Origin: Torymus aiolomorphi
Taxonomy: Eukaryota; Arthropoda; Insecta; Hymenoptera; Torymidae
Reading direction: 5' to 3'
Assembly (NCBI GenBank): GCA_036365515.1
Contig: CM070874.1
Location: forward strand, 176,378,297-176,442,296
Length of the DNA: 64,000 bases
Positions 11,375-21,634 of the stretch are shown here, piece after piece (the stretch's first letter is position 1; the number at the start of each line of letters is the position of its first letter). A program made the translations under genes and the position numbers. Under the pieces are notes generated by a model. It saw nothing but the letters and a program-made list of their open reading frames with translations. It had not been told where the DNA came from and searched no databases.

Positions 11375-12984
11375 CTAACGTTTTTTTTTCAGTGTAGATA
11401 ATAATTTTTTGTTTGTTTCCGCAGTTGTTTTCGGGAAGATTTTATACTCTGAACTCAGAGAGATTTTTTTGAGCTTCAATGTACTTTTATCTATCGGAAT
11501 AATAGCATGGTATTCTAACGTGCCTGGTATAGATTTAGCCTTGTCCAGTCTTGGTTTTAGTATCAAAACCGTTTCTTCATACCATGCTTTACTGCTATAA
11601 AAAGCTTTGGTTTGTTTGCAGTAATCTTTAGCCCAGTTGTACAGCTCTTTTGGCGTTAAAATATGATTACTAGAAGAAACTTGTAGACTAACTCGTTTTG
11701 CACCTCGTTTTAGATTCGCGCCTATACCATGGCACGCACCTTTGCCATGTGCTGTGGCATAAAAATGCCACTCAGCAGTAACTCCAAAATCTTTCTCGTG
11801 AAAAAGAAGATTTTGAAAATTTGATTTATTCTTAAAATGCTGACCTGCTCCATCAGTCAAATAATAAACTTTCTTGACTGCAAAATTAGTTTTAAGGTAA
11901 GATATTACAATTTTTTGATATTCATAAACGGCTATGGTATCATGATTTAAATTGTCGGAAATTACAGCAATGCTTACATGTTTGAGTTCATTATTTTGTT
12001 TATAGTACACTACAATTGTAAAAACTGTTGCCTGGTTATTATTCCAGTGGAAGGACTGTAGAATTTTGTACAAAAGCATAATTTTCTGTGAAATCGCAAC
12101 ACACGAGAAATTCTTCTTCTTGAAGATTGCTTTTTAAGTTATTTATAAAAAGTGATTGTTTCTTAGCGAAAAAATCATGAGTTTTAAATTTTATTAATTT
12201 TTCCCCCAAGTATGTCCATAAATTCGTGCACATTTACAGTTTTGGAAGCTATTGTACACCTATCTGTTTGAAACCATGATTGATACTCGATTTGAAAAAT
12301 ATCATTTTCATGAAAACATTCAAGCAAATGTTTTTGTAATATAGACATATTGGGGCAATCCAAACAGTCACTCAAATAGCATCTATCGTGTACATCATTA
12401 CACACAATTGCTTGGATGCAATCGTGGTAGTTTTTAAGATGCAATTGAGTCTCTTTAGTTAAATTTTCTATGTCCATAGCACTTAGCATGAGCTTCACAT
12501 TTTCGTGATGCACACACATACATACATTGTGTGTACCGCTACTCCCAGCTAAAACACAATGTGGTGGCCTCAATTCTGTAAATTTAGTAAAATCAATATT
12601 AACGCATTCATTTTCTTTTTTATATAAATTATACAGCTCATTTAAATTACCAAGCAGTAATCTTTTTTGAACATGTTCTCTTTCGCCATTGCTCTGTTTA
12701 ATAGATACAGAATTTTTTAAACATGGCATGATTCGGCTTATGTCATCTCTCTCATAAAAACTTTTTACAGAATTTACAGTATCATCTGGAAGTAGTTTGA
12801 CACGTTTCTTGGCAGGTATTAAAAATACTCCGCTCTTCGCTACCAAATATTTCGCTTCGCGAACTTCCCGTTCACTGCAATCGAATTCTCGCATCAAGTC
12901 CCTACGAGACCAAAACTTCGGCGCGAGAGTTAATAGCTGAATTCCCTCTTGCTTATTTGTTGACTCAGAATTTTGCTTCCTCAT
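11375..12984 (-). pseudogene. Family A TDGAxQHF transposase-like core, frameshifted
   Basis: Three overlapping minus-strand frames (12984-12184, 12233-12039, 12079-11375) form one protein broken by two frameshifts near 12200 and 12065. Order of motifs: a basic HTH-like stretch (FWSRRDLMREFDCSEREV), HTHNV-type motif in SGTHNVCMCVHHENVKLML, then CCDFTENYAF, YLTDGAGQHFKNK and THGKGAC region. It aligns along its length with the 5.7-7.6 kb protein at clearly lower identity, so A and B are separate lineages. At the third conserved acidic site this copy reads ACHGIGA instead of ACDGIGA, which would remove the residue if it is catalytic. The 3' end of the frame lies inside the left TIR. Confidence 0.75.
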
Positions 12985-13019
12985 AGAGGAAGCTTTGTGA
13001 TAGTAAAAAAAAAAGTTTA

Positions 13020-15090
13020 TGAGATAATGTGTTAGAAATGTTATTTAGCAAATTTGGAATCGAAATACACTATTTTTAGAAAATGTCCGTATGGATGTGT
13101 GTGTGTGTGTGTGTCTGTGTGCATGTCCGTATACGCTGATATCTCATGATCTACTCGACCGATTTTAACGGGAGAGTGATCATTTTTTTAGATTATGCTT
13201 CCACAATTGGGGTCAGTATTCTATTTTTGTAAAATTTAATTTTTTTTTATAGCCATTTTTTAATTTTCAAAATTTTTTTTTTCGATATTTTTAATATTTA
13301 GAACAAATATTGTTTATATATCATGAATTCTCTGTATGTAGGATAAAATTATCTACAATTTAAAAGAAAAAAGTCGGTAGCTATATTTCGTCATAAGTTA
13401 TTGATGAAAACATAATTTTTTGTAAATAGGTTATATTTCGAAATTAAAAAAAGATATTAACATGAATATTTTTTTGGTTATAAAGGATATTAAGTACTAT
13501 AACTTACTAAATTTTTAGGTTTTTTTATTCATTATTTTTTGAGAAAAAAAATAATTTATAAAAAAAAGTAGTTTTTCTTTGTCGTTCAATAACCATAGTA
13601 AAATTGGCTTAATCACTTTGAAATTCTTTGTAGGGGTAGATTTTGTATACCAAACGAGTGAGTTCTTTGGGCAAAAGGATTGATCCATAAATTTCGAAGA
13701 TATTTGAGGTTACAATTTTTTTCAATTTTTTTTTAAATCGTAATTTCTCGAGAACGGCTCTATGTATCTAAATGCGGTGGGTGGTATTCGAAGAGAATTA
13801 AATTACCTATATTTTCTAAAAAAAAGTAATTCTCTAGCTATCACGGTTCGTTTTTTATTAACAAAAACGTAAAAATTGAAAAATGAAAAAAAAATGAGTT
13901 TTATATGTTCAACTATTATAAGAGTAAAATTGTCTTATTCGCTTCAAAATTCATTGTTGAGGTATATTATTGATAGTTCTCCGATGAGTTCTTTTGGCAA
14001 AGTGATTAGTTCATAAATTTCAGAGATATTTGTGGTTAAAATTTTTCTAGACATTTTTAAAATCTATTTCTTGAGGATGGCTCTGTGTATCTGAATGGGA
14101 TGGGTAGCATTTGAAAGAGAATTAAAATATTTATATTTTCTAAAAAGAAAAATTTTTTAGTTATCGCGGTTTTTTATTATTAACAAAAATGTAAAACTTG
14201 AAAAATTGAAAAATGAAAACAAAAATCTGTCTTTATCAAATTTGTTAAAATACATCCCCTCACATTATAACAGCCTTTCCACATAAAGCATTCAATATAA
14301 CGCGTTCAATGTTCAACGTAACACGAATATTCATACTCAGTGGTAGTGGTGCAGAATGGGTACATTTCTCCCACTGAATATGAATTGGCCATGAAAAAAT
14401 TACAAGTTAATATTTTCCATAAAATTTTTCCAATTTTTTTCGTGAAAAATGTATTTTTCGAATTTTAATTTTATATGAAAATGTATAATTTCATCTATCT
14501 CTTACGTAAAAATGGATTATTATATTATTATTATATTCCAATTATCAAATTGAATTAGAATATTTAATTAAAATGCAATAAAAGACTACTTTTTTAATTT
14601 ATAATTTTCTTTTAATTTAGTTTATAATTAAATTTAATTTAATTTATAAAAAGATAATTTTAATTTATAATACCTCTGAAAATTGTGAACCAATCATTTT
14701 GCCAAAAAAACTCTGCCGAGAACTATCAATAATATACCTGTACAATGAATTTTGAAGCGAATAAGACAATTTTACTATCGTAATAGTGGAACATCCAGAA
14801 CTCATTTTCTATTAATTTTTAAATTTTTACATTTCTGTTAATAACAAAAGAACCGTGATAGCTAGAAAATAAATTTTTTTTAGAAAATATAGGTAATTTA
14901 ATTATGTTTCGAATGCTATAAATTACATTCAAATACATAGAGCTCTAAATATTAGTTGCAAATTTATAGGCAATTGTGATATATATTTTATGTATGTGAA
15001 ATTTTGTGGAAATGTATAATCTATAAAAATTTGAATAAATTATGTTGGAGTTTTGTTATTTCTGTTTTTCTGAAGTATTAAATTTTAAAT
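13020..15090. repeat. Non-coding interior of family A with a nested inverted repeat
   Basis: No gene is supported. A (GT)n run lies at 13098-13125. The segment around 13920-14030 (ATTCGCTTCAAAATTCATTG) returns inverted at about 14690-14790, and flanking sequence from roughly 13590 to 14170 pairs less well with 14690-14960. Related near-duplicate blocks also occur in direct orientation (13600-13870 against 13920-14200). This looks like a separate repeat inserted between the N-terminal and core-encoding parts of the family A gene, or a long intron. Confidence 0.55.
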
Positions 15091-15097
15091 ATTGGAA

Positions 15098-15385
15098 TTA
15101 AAAATTAATTAAAGGAATCAGTAAATTAAGTTTGAGGAAGTTACGTGCCAATGAATTGGCAGCAGTTTTTTCCTTTAGTTGTTCGAGAACTGCAATACCA
15201 GCTTTGTGATATTCATCATCACACACTGTTTTAGCTTTTTTAGCATCAGATGGAGATAAACTTGATTTCTGTTTATAAATTTGGCGTCGACAGGTTGAAC
15301 ATATTTTAGCATTTTCAGGTACTAAAGGATATTCACTTCTGAAAAGTGTTGGAAAGTCAGACAAATTTTTAGATGCAGGGATCAT
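15098..15385 (-). pseudogene. Putative N-terminal exon of the family A transposase
   Basis: A 95-residue frame lies upstream, in transcription direction, of the family A core ORF and inside the same TIRs. It contains ICSTCRRQIYK, equivalent to ICDSCRFKFD in the family B protein and LCQHCYNRAL in the 52.8 kb protein, and is followed by a Ser/Lys-rich stretch and TAANSLARNF. Position and the Cys pair make it the N-terminal zinc-binding region of the same protein, separated from the rest by ~2.1 kb of non-coding DNA. Whether splicing joins them is not visible. Confidence 0.55.
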
Positions 15386-15599
15386 TTTTATTTAAAGGAT
15401 TTATACATTTCAAGTTCCAAGATGAATCCATTTTAATTACTATAATAAACAAAAATGGAAAACTTTCTCTTTGAGAAAGCAAAAATATTGAAATCAAGAG
15501 TCACCAATGATTTAATAATCAAATGCACAGAAGTAGCAAGGAAATCAAATTGCTTAACTGCTATTGACAAGAAATTCGAAAAAATTCGAAGAGGAAAAA

Positions 15600-15850
15600 G
15601 ATAAAAAGTTATGGTAACTATATATTTTCGACGTGATGATTTATATATAGTTTGAAAAGTGAGGACGCCACCTATCGAATGAAAAATGAATGATTCCGTG
15701 CCGCCTGGTACCGCGCGTAGGAACCGTCTTTTCAGCGCCGTGAGTCACTTTTTGGAAAATATCATTTCCTACGTAAAAAATACACAGCTTTCGATCTAAA
15801 GGGTAAAAAAAATATTAAAAATATACTTTTCGAGATATAACACGTAAAAA
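15600..15850. repeat. Extra partial copy of the family A subterminal unit
   Basis: Sequence at 15700-15850 (TTTCCTACGTAAAAAAT, then GATCTAAAGGG and TTCGAGATATAACACG) repeats, in the same orientation, the right TIR at 16075-16235. The right end of family A therefore carries a duplicated subterminal unit. Confidence 0.65.
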
Positions 15851-17347
15851 AACAAAAAAATATTATCTACACTGAAAAAGAAACGTCAGTACAAGAGTTA
15901 CTATATTGCTGTTAATTTTGAAATGTTATTATTTTATAAAATAATTAATAAAATATTACTCCATGCATTATTAAGAATCCAGAATAATAGGTAAAGAATT
16001 AAAGATTATAAAAGGTTATTATATAGACAACGAGGCGGGCGCAGTCCGCGCGCTGTACCGCGTAGTACCGCGCGCAGAAAAGATGGTGCGTCTACTCTTT
16101 CGCGTTTTATATCTAGCAGAAAACATCTTGGGCACTCTTTGGAAAATATCCCTTCCTACGTAAAAAATGCTCAGTTTTCGATCTAGAGGGTCAAAAAAAA
16201 ATATTAAAAATATCGTTTTCGAGATATAACACGGTTTGTACTTTTTGAGGGTGAAAATGGAAAATTTCGGGAAAACTGCCTACACCATTGGAAAGCTGAT
16301 GAAAAAATACATTGGATATGTTTATCATAAAATTTTTTCAAGTACGTTTCAGTATCTTAAACATGAGCTGGATACAGCACGATTTGGCGCTCGCGCGCCG
16401 CGCTGGGGCAGTTGACATGAAAAGCCTCATATATGGGAGCGTCCAGCAGAAACGGGCCACCGAGCGCGCGCGATGCCTTTTTTCGCGTAAAAGGCGCTCT
16501 GTTTAACTCGCTCATAATCGTATGCTGCGTCTTTGAAAAAAAAAACCAAGGACCTAAATCGATAGATTTTTTTTCTGCTCTTTCCAATTGCGCCATTGTT
16601 TTTATTGCGAAACGCGTTCTTCCGGACGAAAACTCGAGTTGAATATTGAAAGCCATTTTTCTCAAAGTATATCATGTTTTTTTTTCAAAATAAACTACAC
16701 CATTGGAAAGTACAACTCTTAAGTTTCAAAACCCTATCTTGGAGAAGTTGGAGAAATAAAGGGTTTAAAAGTAACAACATGAAAAAGACAGCGCCGAGGG
16801 TCCGCGCGAGCCCCTCGCGCCCGTGCGTAGGGCACGTTTAAGTGCACGCTCTATTCAATTCGCTAATAATCGTGTACCAAGTCTCTGAAAAAAGAACTAA
16901 GGGCATATATCGATAGATTTTTTCCTGCTCTTTCCAATGGTGCTATTATTTTTATTCGGAAATGCTTCCTTATAGTTGAAAATTCCATTTGAATGTTTAA
17001 ACTCTATTTTTTCAATAAAATATCAGTCTTTTCTTCAAAATGAATTATATTCTTCAAAAGTACAAGTCTTAAACTATAAAATATTATATTTTTAAGTTGA
17101 AACATGAAAAGTTCAAAAATAGTAAGATCAAAAAGACAGCGGCTGCCCGAACTTTTTACGCTATGCTCAAGGGCGGATTAATACACGCGATATGCTATTT
17201 CGCCCTTTTTTGTAAATATAAAATGTTTTGTAACTTACAATGCCAATGCGTAGACATAATTTTGTGGATTTAGTTCTAACAGTTAGTATAATATTACAAT
17301 GAACCTTGTTCATTTATATAACAAAATTTGAAAAACATAATATATTA

Positions 17348-18872
17348 ATTAAAAATATTACTTATGTCGACTGCAATTTAATATCACTGATAAGAATTTT
17401 TCCATCGGTCTTACAGTCTTACAAATTAAATTAAAATAATTAATATTTATGGCAGTCAGATTGCCCAGATTGATAATAGTCTATATGAACAAAGATATGG
17501 TTGTCCAATGGGATCACCTTTGTCACCTGTTATAGCCAATTTAGTAATGGAAAAATTGGAAAGTATTGCTTTGTCTAAGTTGGTTTTTCAGCCAATTATT
17601 TTTAAAAGATATGTTGATGACATTTTTGCAGTTGTACAAGAATGTTTTGTGGATGAAATGGTGGATGTGTTTAATTCTATCCATGATAGAATTAAATTCA
17701 CAAAAGAAGTTGAGAAAGATTATCAATTGAGTTTTTTAGATATTAGAGTCATTAGAGGTAATAATAATAGAGTGAAATTAGATTGGTATAGAAAACCTAC
17801 ATGGTCAGGTAGATTTTTAAATTTTGATTCTCACCACCAATTCGGAAACAAGACAGGTGCGATCAAAGGTGTCATTGACAGAGCGATTAAATTGTCACAT
17901 AAAGATTTTAGAAAAAAGAATTTAAATTTAGTTAGAGAAACATTTATTAAAAATAGTTATCCCGTAAAATTTATTGATAAAATGATTGAGGAGAGAGTGT
18001 GGGAAATTTATAATGGTGGATTGAAGCAGCGGGTAGATAATCAAACAAGGAATAGAAATGGAAAGAATGCATATTTTAGTTTACCATATGTTAGAGGTTT
18101 GTCGGAAAGGATTAGAAGGATTTTTAGTAAACATAATATTCAAGTTTTCTTTAGAAATAATAATAATTTAGAAAGGTTATTTAGTAATTGTAAAGACAAG
18201 GATGATAAATGTTTGAAATCGGGAGTTGTTTATAAAATTAATTGTAGGGATTGTAATGGTTGTTATATTGGTCAAACGGGTAGATATTTGAAAAAGAGAA
18301 TATATGAACATCAATATAGTTTACGCAGCTCAAGTTGTACATCGGGTTTGAAAGAACATTGTTTAAATAGTTTGCATTCTTTCGATTTTGGGAGTGTGGA
18401 TATTTTGGAACAGGGGATTAAGAATAAATATAAGAGGGAAAGCCTTGAAAGTATTCACATTCTAAGAAATCGGAATAATGTAAATTTAATGATAGAGTCA
18501 AGTAAATTAGATAACATTTATCATTCTTTATTAATTTAAGTGAGAATGGCAAGTTTGAGAGGGGAATGTGGAGGGTGGTGGGGTAAGAGAAAAGAAGGGG
18601 GTATGGGTGCATGGTATATAAGGAGGTGTATCGCGGGTTTTATTTCAGTCCCTGAGGAGGAGCCGGAGCAGGCTCGAAACGTCGGACAATGTGGTGGTGG
18701 TGGGCAGTCAGATCGTCCTTTGCTAACAAAGTTTTTTCCAGATTTTAATTAAGTTTTTATTTCAGATTCTGCGGGGGTGATTATAAACAAGGGCAATCTG
18801 ACTGCCATAAATATGAATTATTTTAATTTAATTTGTAAGACTGTAAGACCGATGGAAAAATTCTTATCAGTG
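17348..18872 (+). mobile_element. Penelope-like retroelement, 5'-truncated, ~11 bp target duplication
   Basis: ATAATATATTA is present at 17337-17347 and again at 18873-18883. The related element B2 has this sequence once, uninterrupted (near 30774), so it is the empty site. The insert is 1,525 bp. Its two ends carry a ~90 bp inverted repeat (about 17383-17472 and 18783-18870, including GGTCTTACAGTCTTACAAAT), a terminal arrangement known for Penelope-like elements. The coding part is the 3' portion of the RT plus the GIY-YIG domain. Confidence 0.9.
17472..18539 (+). pseudogene. Penelope-like RT (C-terminal part) with GIY-YIG endonuclease
   Basis: The frame is open without a proper start; reading begins after the inverted repeat (QIDNSLYEQRYGCPMGSPLS). 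RT motifs present: MGSPLSPVIANLVME and RYVDDIFAVV, the palm active site with two Asp. The upstream RT motif with the first catalytic Asp is absent through 5' truncation. The C-terminal domain has VYKINCRDCNGCYIGQTGR followed by Arg and His-containing helix and NN motifs, typical of GIY-YIG nicking endonucleases in Penelope-like elements. No stops up to 18539. It sits on the plus strand within a family B remnant, and cannot be autonomous without the 5' RT. Confidence 0.93.
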
Positions 18873-18982
18873 ATAATATATTAAACATAAAAATATCCAT
18901 GAACGCACTGAAAGAAGTGAAACAGAAATTTAAAATAACCTTATAGATTGTTTAATCTGGCATAACAATATTACCTTTTCCT

Positions 18983-19443
18983 TTAAATTCTAATTTTTTT
19001 ACATTTTTTTGATTTTATAAGAATTGTCCTTTTTGCGACATCCGCTTCTTTCTTTGTTTGAGTTTTAAGTACTTTTTCTTTTTTGATCGGTGGATATAAT
19101 TGAGAATCTTCTGACGCTGAAAATCTTTTAAGTTCTAACTTTTTGGCATCATTTAATAATTTAATACAATGAAACAATTGAGTTCCAGGTATTGTCTTAG
19201 CTGAGGCTAGCCTGTTTTGTAGCTTTTCTGTAGCCTTTAAGTAATCGTCTTTTCATGTAAAAAAGCACTCAATATTTTTGAAATACTCAGTTGCCTATTT
19301 GTATAAATCTTGGGGCGTCAATATATAATTGTCGGATACTTTCCGTAAACTTTCTCGTCTGGCATTGCTTTTCACGGAAGCACCTATTCCATCACATGCA
19401 TTTTTTCCGTGGGCTGTTGCATGAAAATGCCACTCAGCATCAA
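18983..19443 (-). pseudogene. C-terminal remnant of family B transposase in B1
   Basis: Reading the minus strand from 19443 gives AEWHFHAT, HGKNACDGIGAS and SDNYILTPQDLYK, then an in-frame stop and frame disturbances, and finally a clean 64-residue end (18983-19177) with the KKLELKRF and SQLYPP motifs of this family. The N-terminal part and TDGAxQHF core are deleted; the break at ~19443 joins directly to right terminal-repeat sequence. Confidence 0.75.
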
Positions 19444-19909
19444 CAGCAGAATGACTTGGTACACGATTATTAGCGAATTGAATAAAGCGTGTACTTAAAC
19501 GTGCCGTACGCTCGGGCGCGTGGGGCTCGCGCGGACCCTCGGCGCTGTCTTTTTCATGTTGTTACTTTTAAACCCTTTATTTCTCCAACTTCTCCAAGAT
19601 AGGGTTTTGAAGCTTAAGAGTTGTACTTTCCAATGGTGTAGTTTATTTTGAAAAAAAAAAACATGATATACTTTGAAAAAATTGGCTTTCAATATTCAAC
19701 TCGAGTTTTCGTCCAGAAGAAAGCGTTTCGCAATAAAAACAATGGCACCATTGAAAAGAGCAGGAAAAAATCTATCGATGTAGGTGCTTGGTTTTTTTTT
19801 TCAAAGACGCAGCATACGATTATGAACGAGTTAAACAGAGCGCCTTTTACGCGAAAAAAGGCACCGCGCGCGCTCGGTGGCCCGTTTCTGCTGGACGCTC
19901 CCATATATA

Positions 19910-20100
19910 TTGCATTGTTTCAGAATCACCCTGTACAAGAGTTCCTTGTTGTAAAAATCATATTACTTTAATGTGTACCTATAACATTATGTTATTTTGA
20001 TTCTTTGTTATATTCAAATAAACATTTTGTTCTTTATTAGTTTATATCTTTTAACTTATTATATTTTTATAAGCACACGATCATTTATTGCTGATATGAT
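19910..20100. other. AT-rich flank
   Basis: Sequence resumes after B1 and its ATAT. No gene is seen. Confidence 0.3.
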
Positions 20101-21410
20101 TATTGTTGATATGATCATCTTGTTTATAGCCATTGTATCTAATATTGTTGTGTGAAATCAAATTTTGTTAAATAATAAGCAAAACTGACTATATAGGATG
20201 CATTGCGACATTAATAAAAATCGTTTTTATTGATCTAACTCGTCAGGAATTCATTTAATATGAAAATGTTAAATGCGAAAAAGTTTTGTTTAAATATTAT
20301 CTACAACTTTTGTATGTAAGATTTTGGCGTGAAATCAAATCCTGTCATTTTATGTATATTTAGGCGTTTAAAATCGTTTTTATAGGTCTAACGCGTCAGG
20401 AATTAATTTTATATAAAAATGTTAAATAGGAGAAAGTTTTGTTTAAATATTATCTACAACTTTTGTATTGAACTTAATTTTTTTAGGTACATTTAGGCGT
20501 TAAAAATCGTTTTTTTTAGATTTAGCTCATCAGGAATTGATCGTAGAAAAAAATGTTCAACAGGAAAAAGTTTTGTTATAACTTAAGTTTTATTTAGTTT
20601 TATCTATAGCTTTTACATCTAATATTTTTGTGTAAAACCAAATCCTGTAAAGTAATAGCAAAAAAACGACTATTTTTTATGTTTTTAGCAATTTTTTCGC
20701 TATTCTATTGTCAAATATTGTTCGTAGAAAAAATTGTTCAATGGAAAAAAGACGTGTTTTAATTAGTTTTAGCAGATGCATTTGTTGTTTTTGACTTCAA
20801 GACAACCCTTTCATTGGTGCGACTTTTACAACTTTTTGTGCCAAAACTGTAGCCGTAAATAATAATTCTGATGTCAGATTCAGATTCAGCGATCTCAAAA
20901 ACAGTTGTATACCAAGATTTGTCCAAATCTGTCGAGAGTTGCAAAAGTTATTCAAATATGTACATATATGATCCATTGTCAGATTTGGCATGACTTTTTG
21001 TGTACATATATGATCCATTGTCAGTTAAGGGGTTAATTTTGTTCACCATATGTCCAAAAATTGATATTTTCAAATTTTTATTTGCTCTGCTTTTTTATTT
21101 GTCGATGGATTCGGCTCGATAAAGTACTGTCAGTTACTTATAATTAAACGAGTGTCTGCGCGAAAGCTCACTTGAATCTATGAAAAATTCGTTCAGATAA
21201 TCTGGAAACTTGATTACATACATACGTACAGACATACATACATCTCGGAAAATGCTTAAAATGGACTCATTTTGGGTGGAAAATAGTTTTATGTTGTAAA
21301 TTTTCAGAAGTTCAAGTGTTACAATTTTCGCCCTGACGAAACTAAAGCTCTCCCAAGAAGCGCTCGTGTCTAAAAACTGGTCAACTTTGATATCTTTTAA
21401 ATACCTATAA
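20101..21410 (-). repeat. ~180 bp tandem repeat block, inverted copy of 51.2-52.1 kb
   Basis: Three to four diverged units occupy about 20161-20760; recurring landmarks are AGGCGTT(A)AAAATCG, GTCAGGAATT and AGTTTTGTTTAAATATTATC. The reverse complement of the same units lies at 51530-52060, and the sequence at 21190-21310 (CAGATAATCTGGAAACTTGA) matches, inverted, 51240-51365. The whole block is thus one repeat family present twice in opposite orientation. Between 20945 and 21025 there is also a 45 bp direct duplication around CATATATGATCCATTGTCAG. Confidence 0.75.
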
Positions 21411-21634
21411 ATAAGATAATGATATGTCTGAAGTTCTGAACGTTCATCGTGAACGAAATATCGAAAATTTCCAAATTCGGTTTTTTTGATATTATCTCCT
21501 AGAGATATGCATAAAACATGTATAAACTGCAAAATAAGTTATTTCCAAAGTGATCATCTCCCCAAATCATCCCTAAAACCACCCCGACTAGACAATACAT
21601 TACAAAAAAAATTGATACCATCTGAGTTTATTAA
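21411..21634 (+). repeat. Outer flank of satellite array 1
   Basis: This ~220 bp non-repeated stretch (GAAGTTCTGAACGTTCATCG through CCACCCCGACTAGACAATAC) adjoins the first satellite unit. It occurs again, inverted, at 36255-36475 next to the second array. Confidence 0.85.

Larger units (their letters stand above)
10836..16428 (-). mobile_element. Family A long-TIR transposon, 5.6 kb, ATAT target duplication
   Basis: The left end GAGGCGTTTCATGTCAACTG (10836) is matched in reverse complement by the right end finishing at 16428 (GAGGCTTTTCATG when reversed). Inverted similarity continues for about 570 bp per side (10836-11408 against 15850-16428). ATAT lies directly outside both ends (10832-10835 and 16429-16432). 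Each TIR includes a CTTTCCAATGGTG motif (near 10970 and, reversed, near 16285). The interior holds the broken transposase on the minus strand plus a secondary inverted repeat. Family B element B1 begins almost immediately after the right ATAT. Confidence 0.88.
16435..19902. mobile_element. Family B internally deleted element (copy B1) with Penelope insertion
   Basis: The left end GGGAGCGTCCAGCAGAAACG at 16435 matches the reversed right end finishing at 19902. ATAT flanks both sides (16431-16434, 19903-19906), shared on the left with the family A duplication, so B1 inserted into or beside the target duplication of A. The left side has two subterminal units (16505-16800, 16855-17150) with paired inverted CTTTCCAAT motifs. 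Most of the transposase is deleted; a minus-strand C-terminal remnant remains near the right end. Without the Penelope insertion B1 would be about 1.9 kb. Confidence 0.85.
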
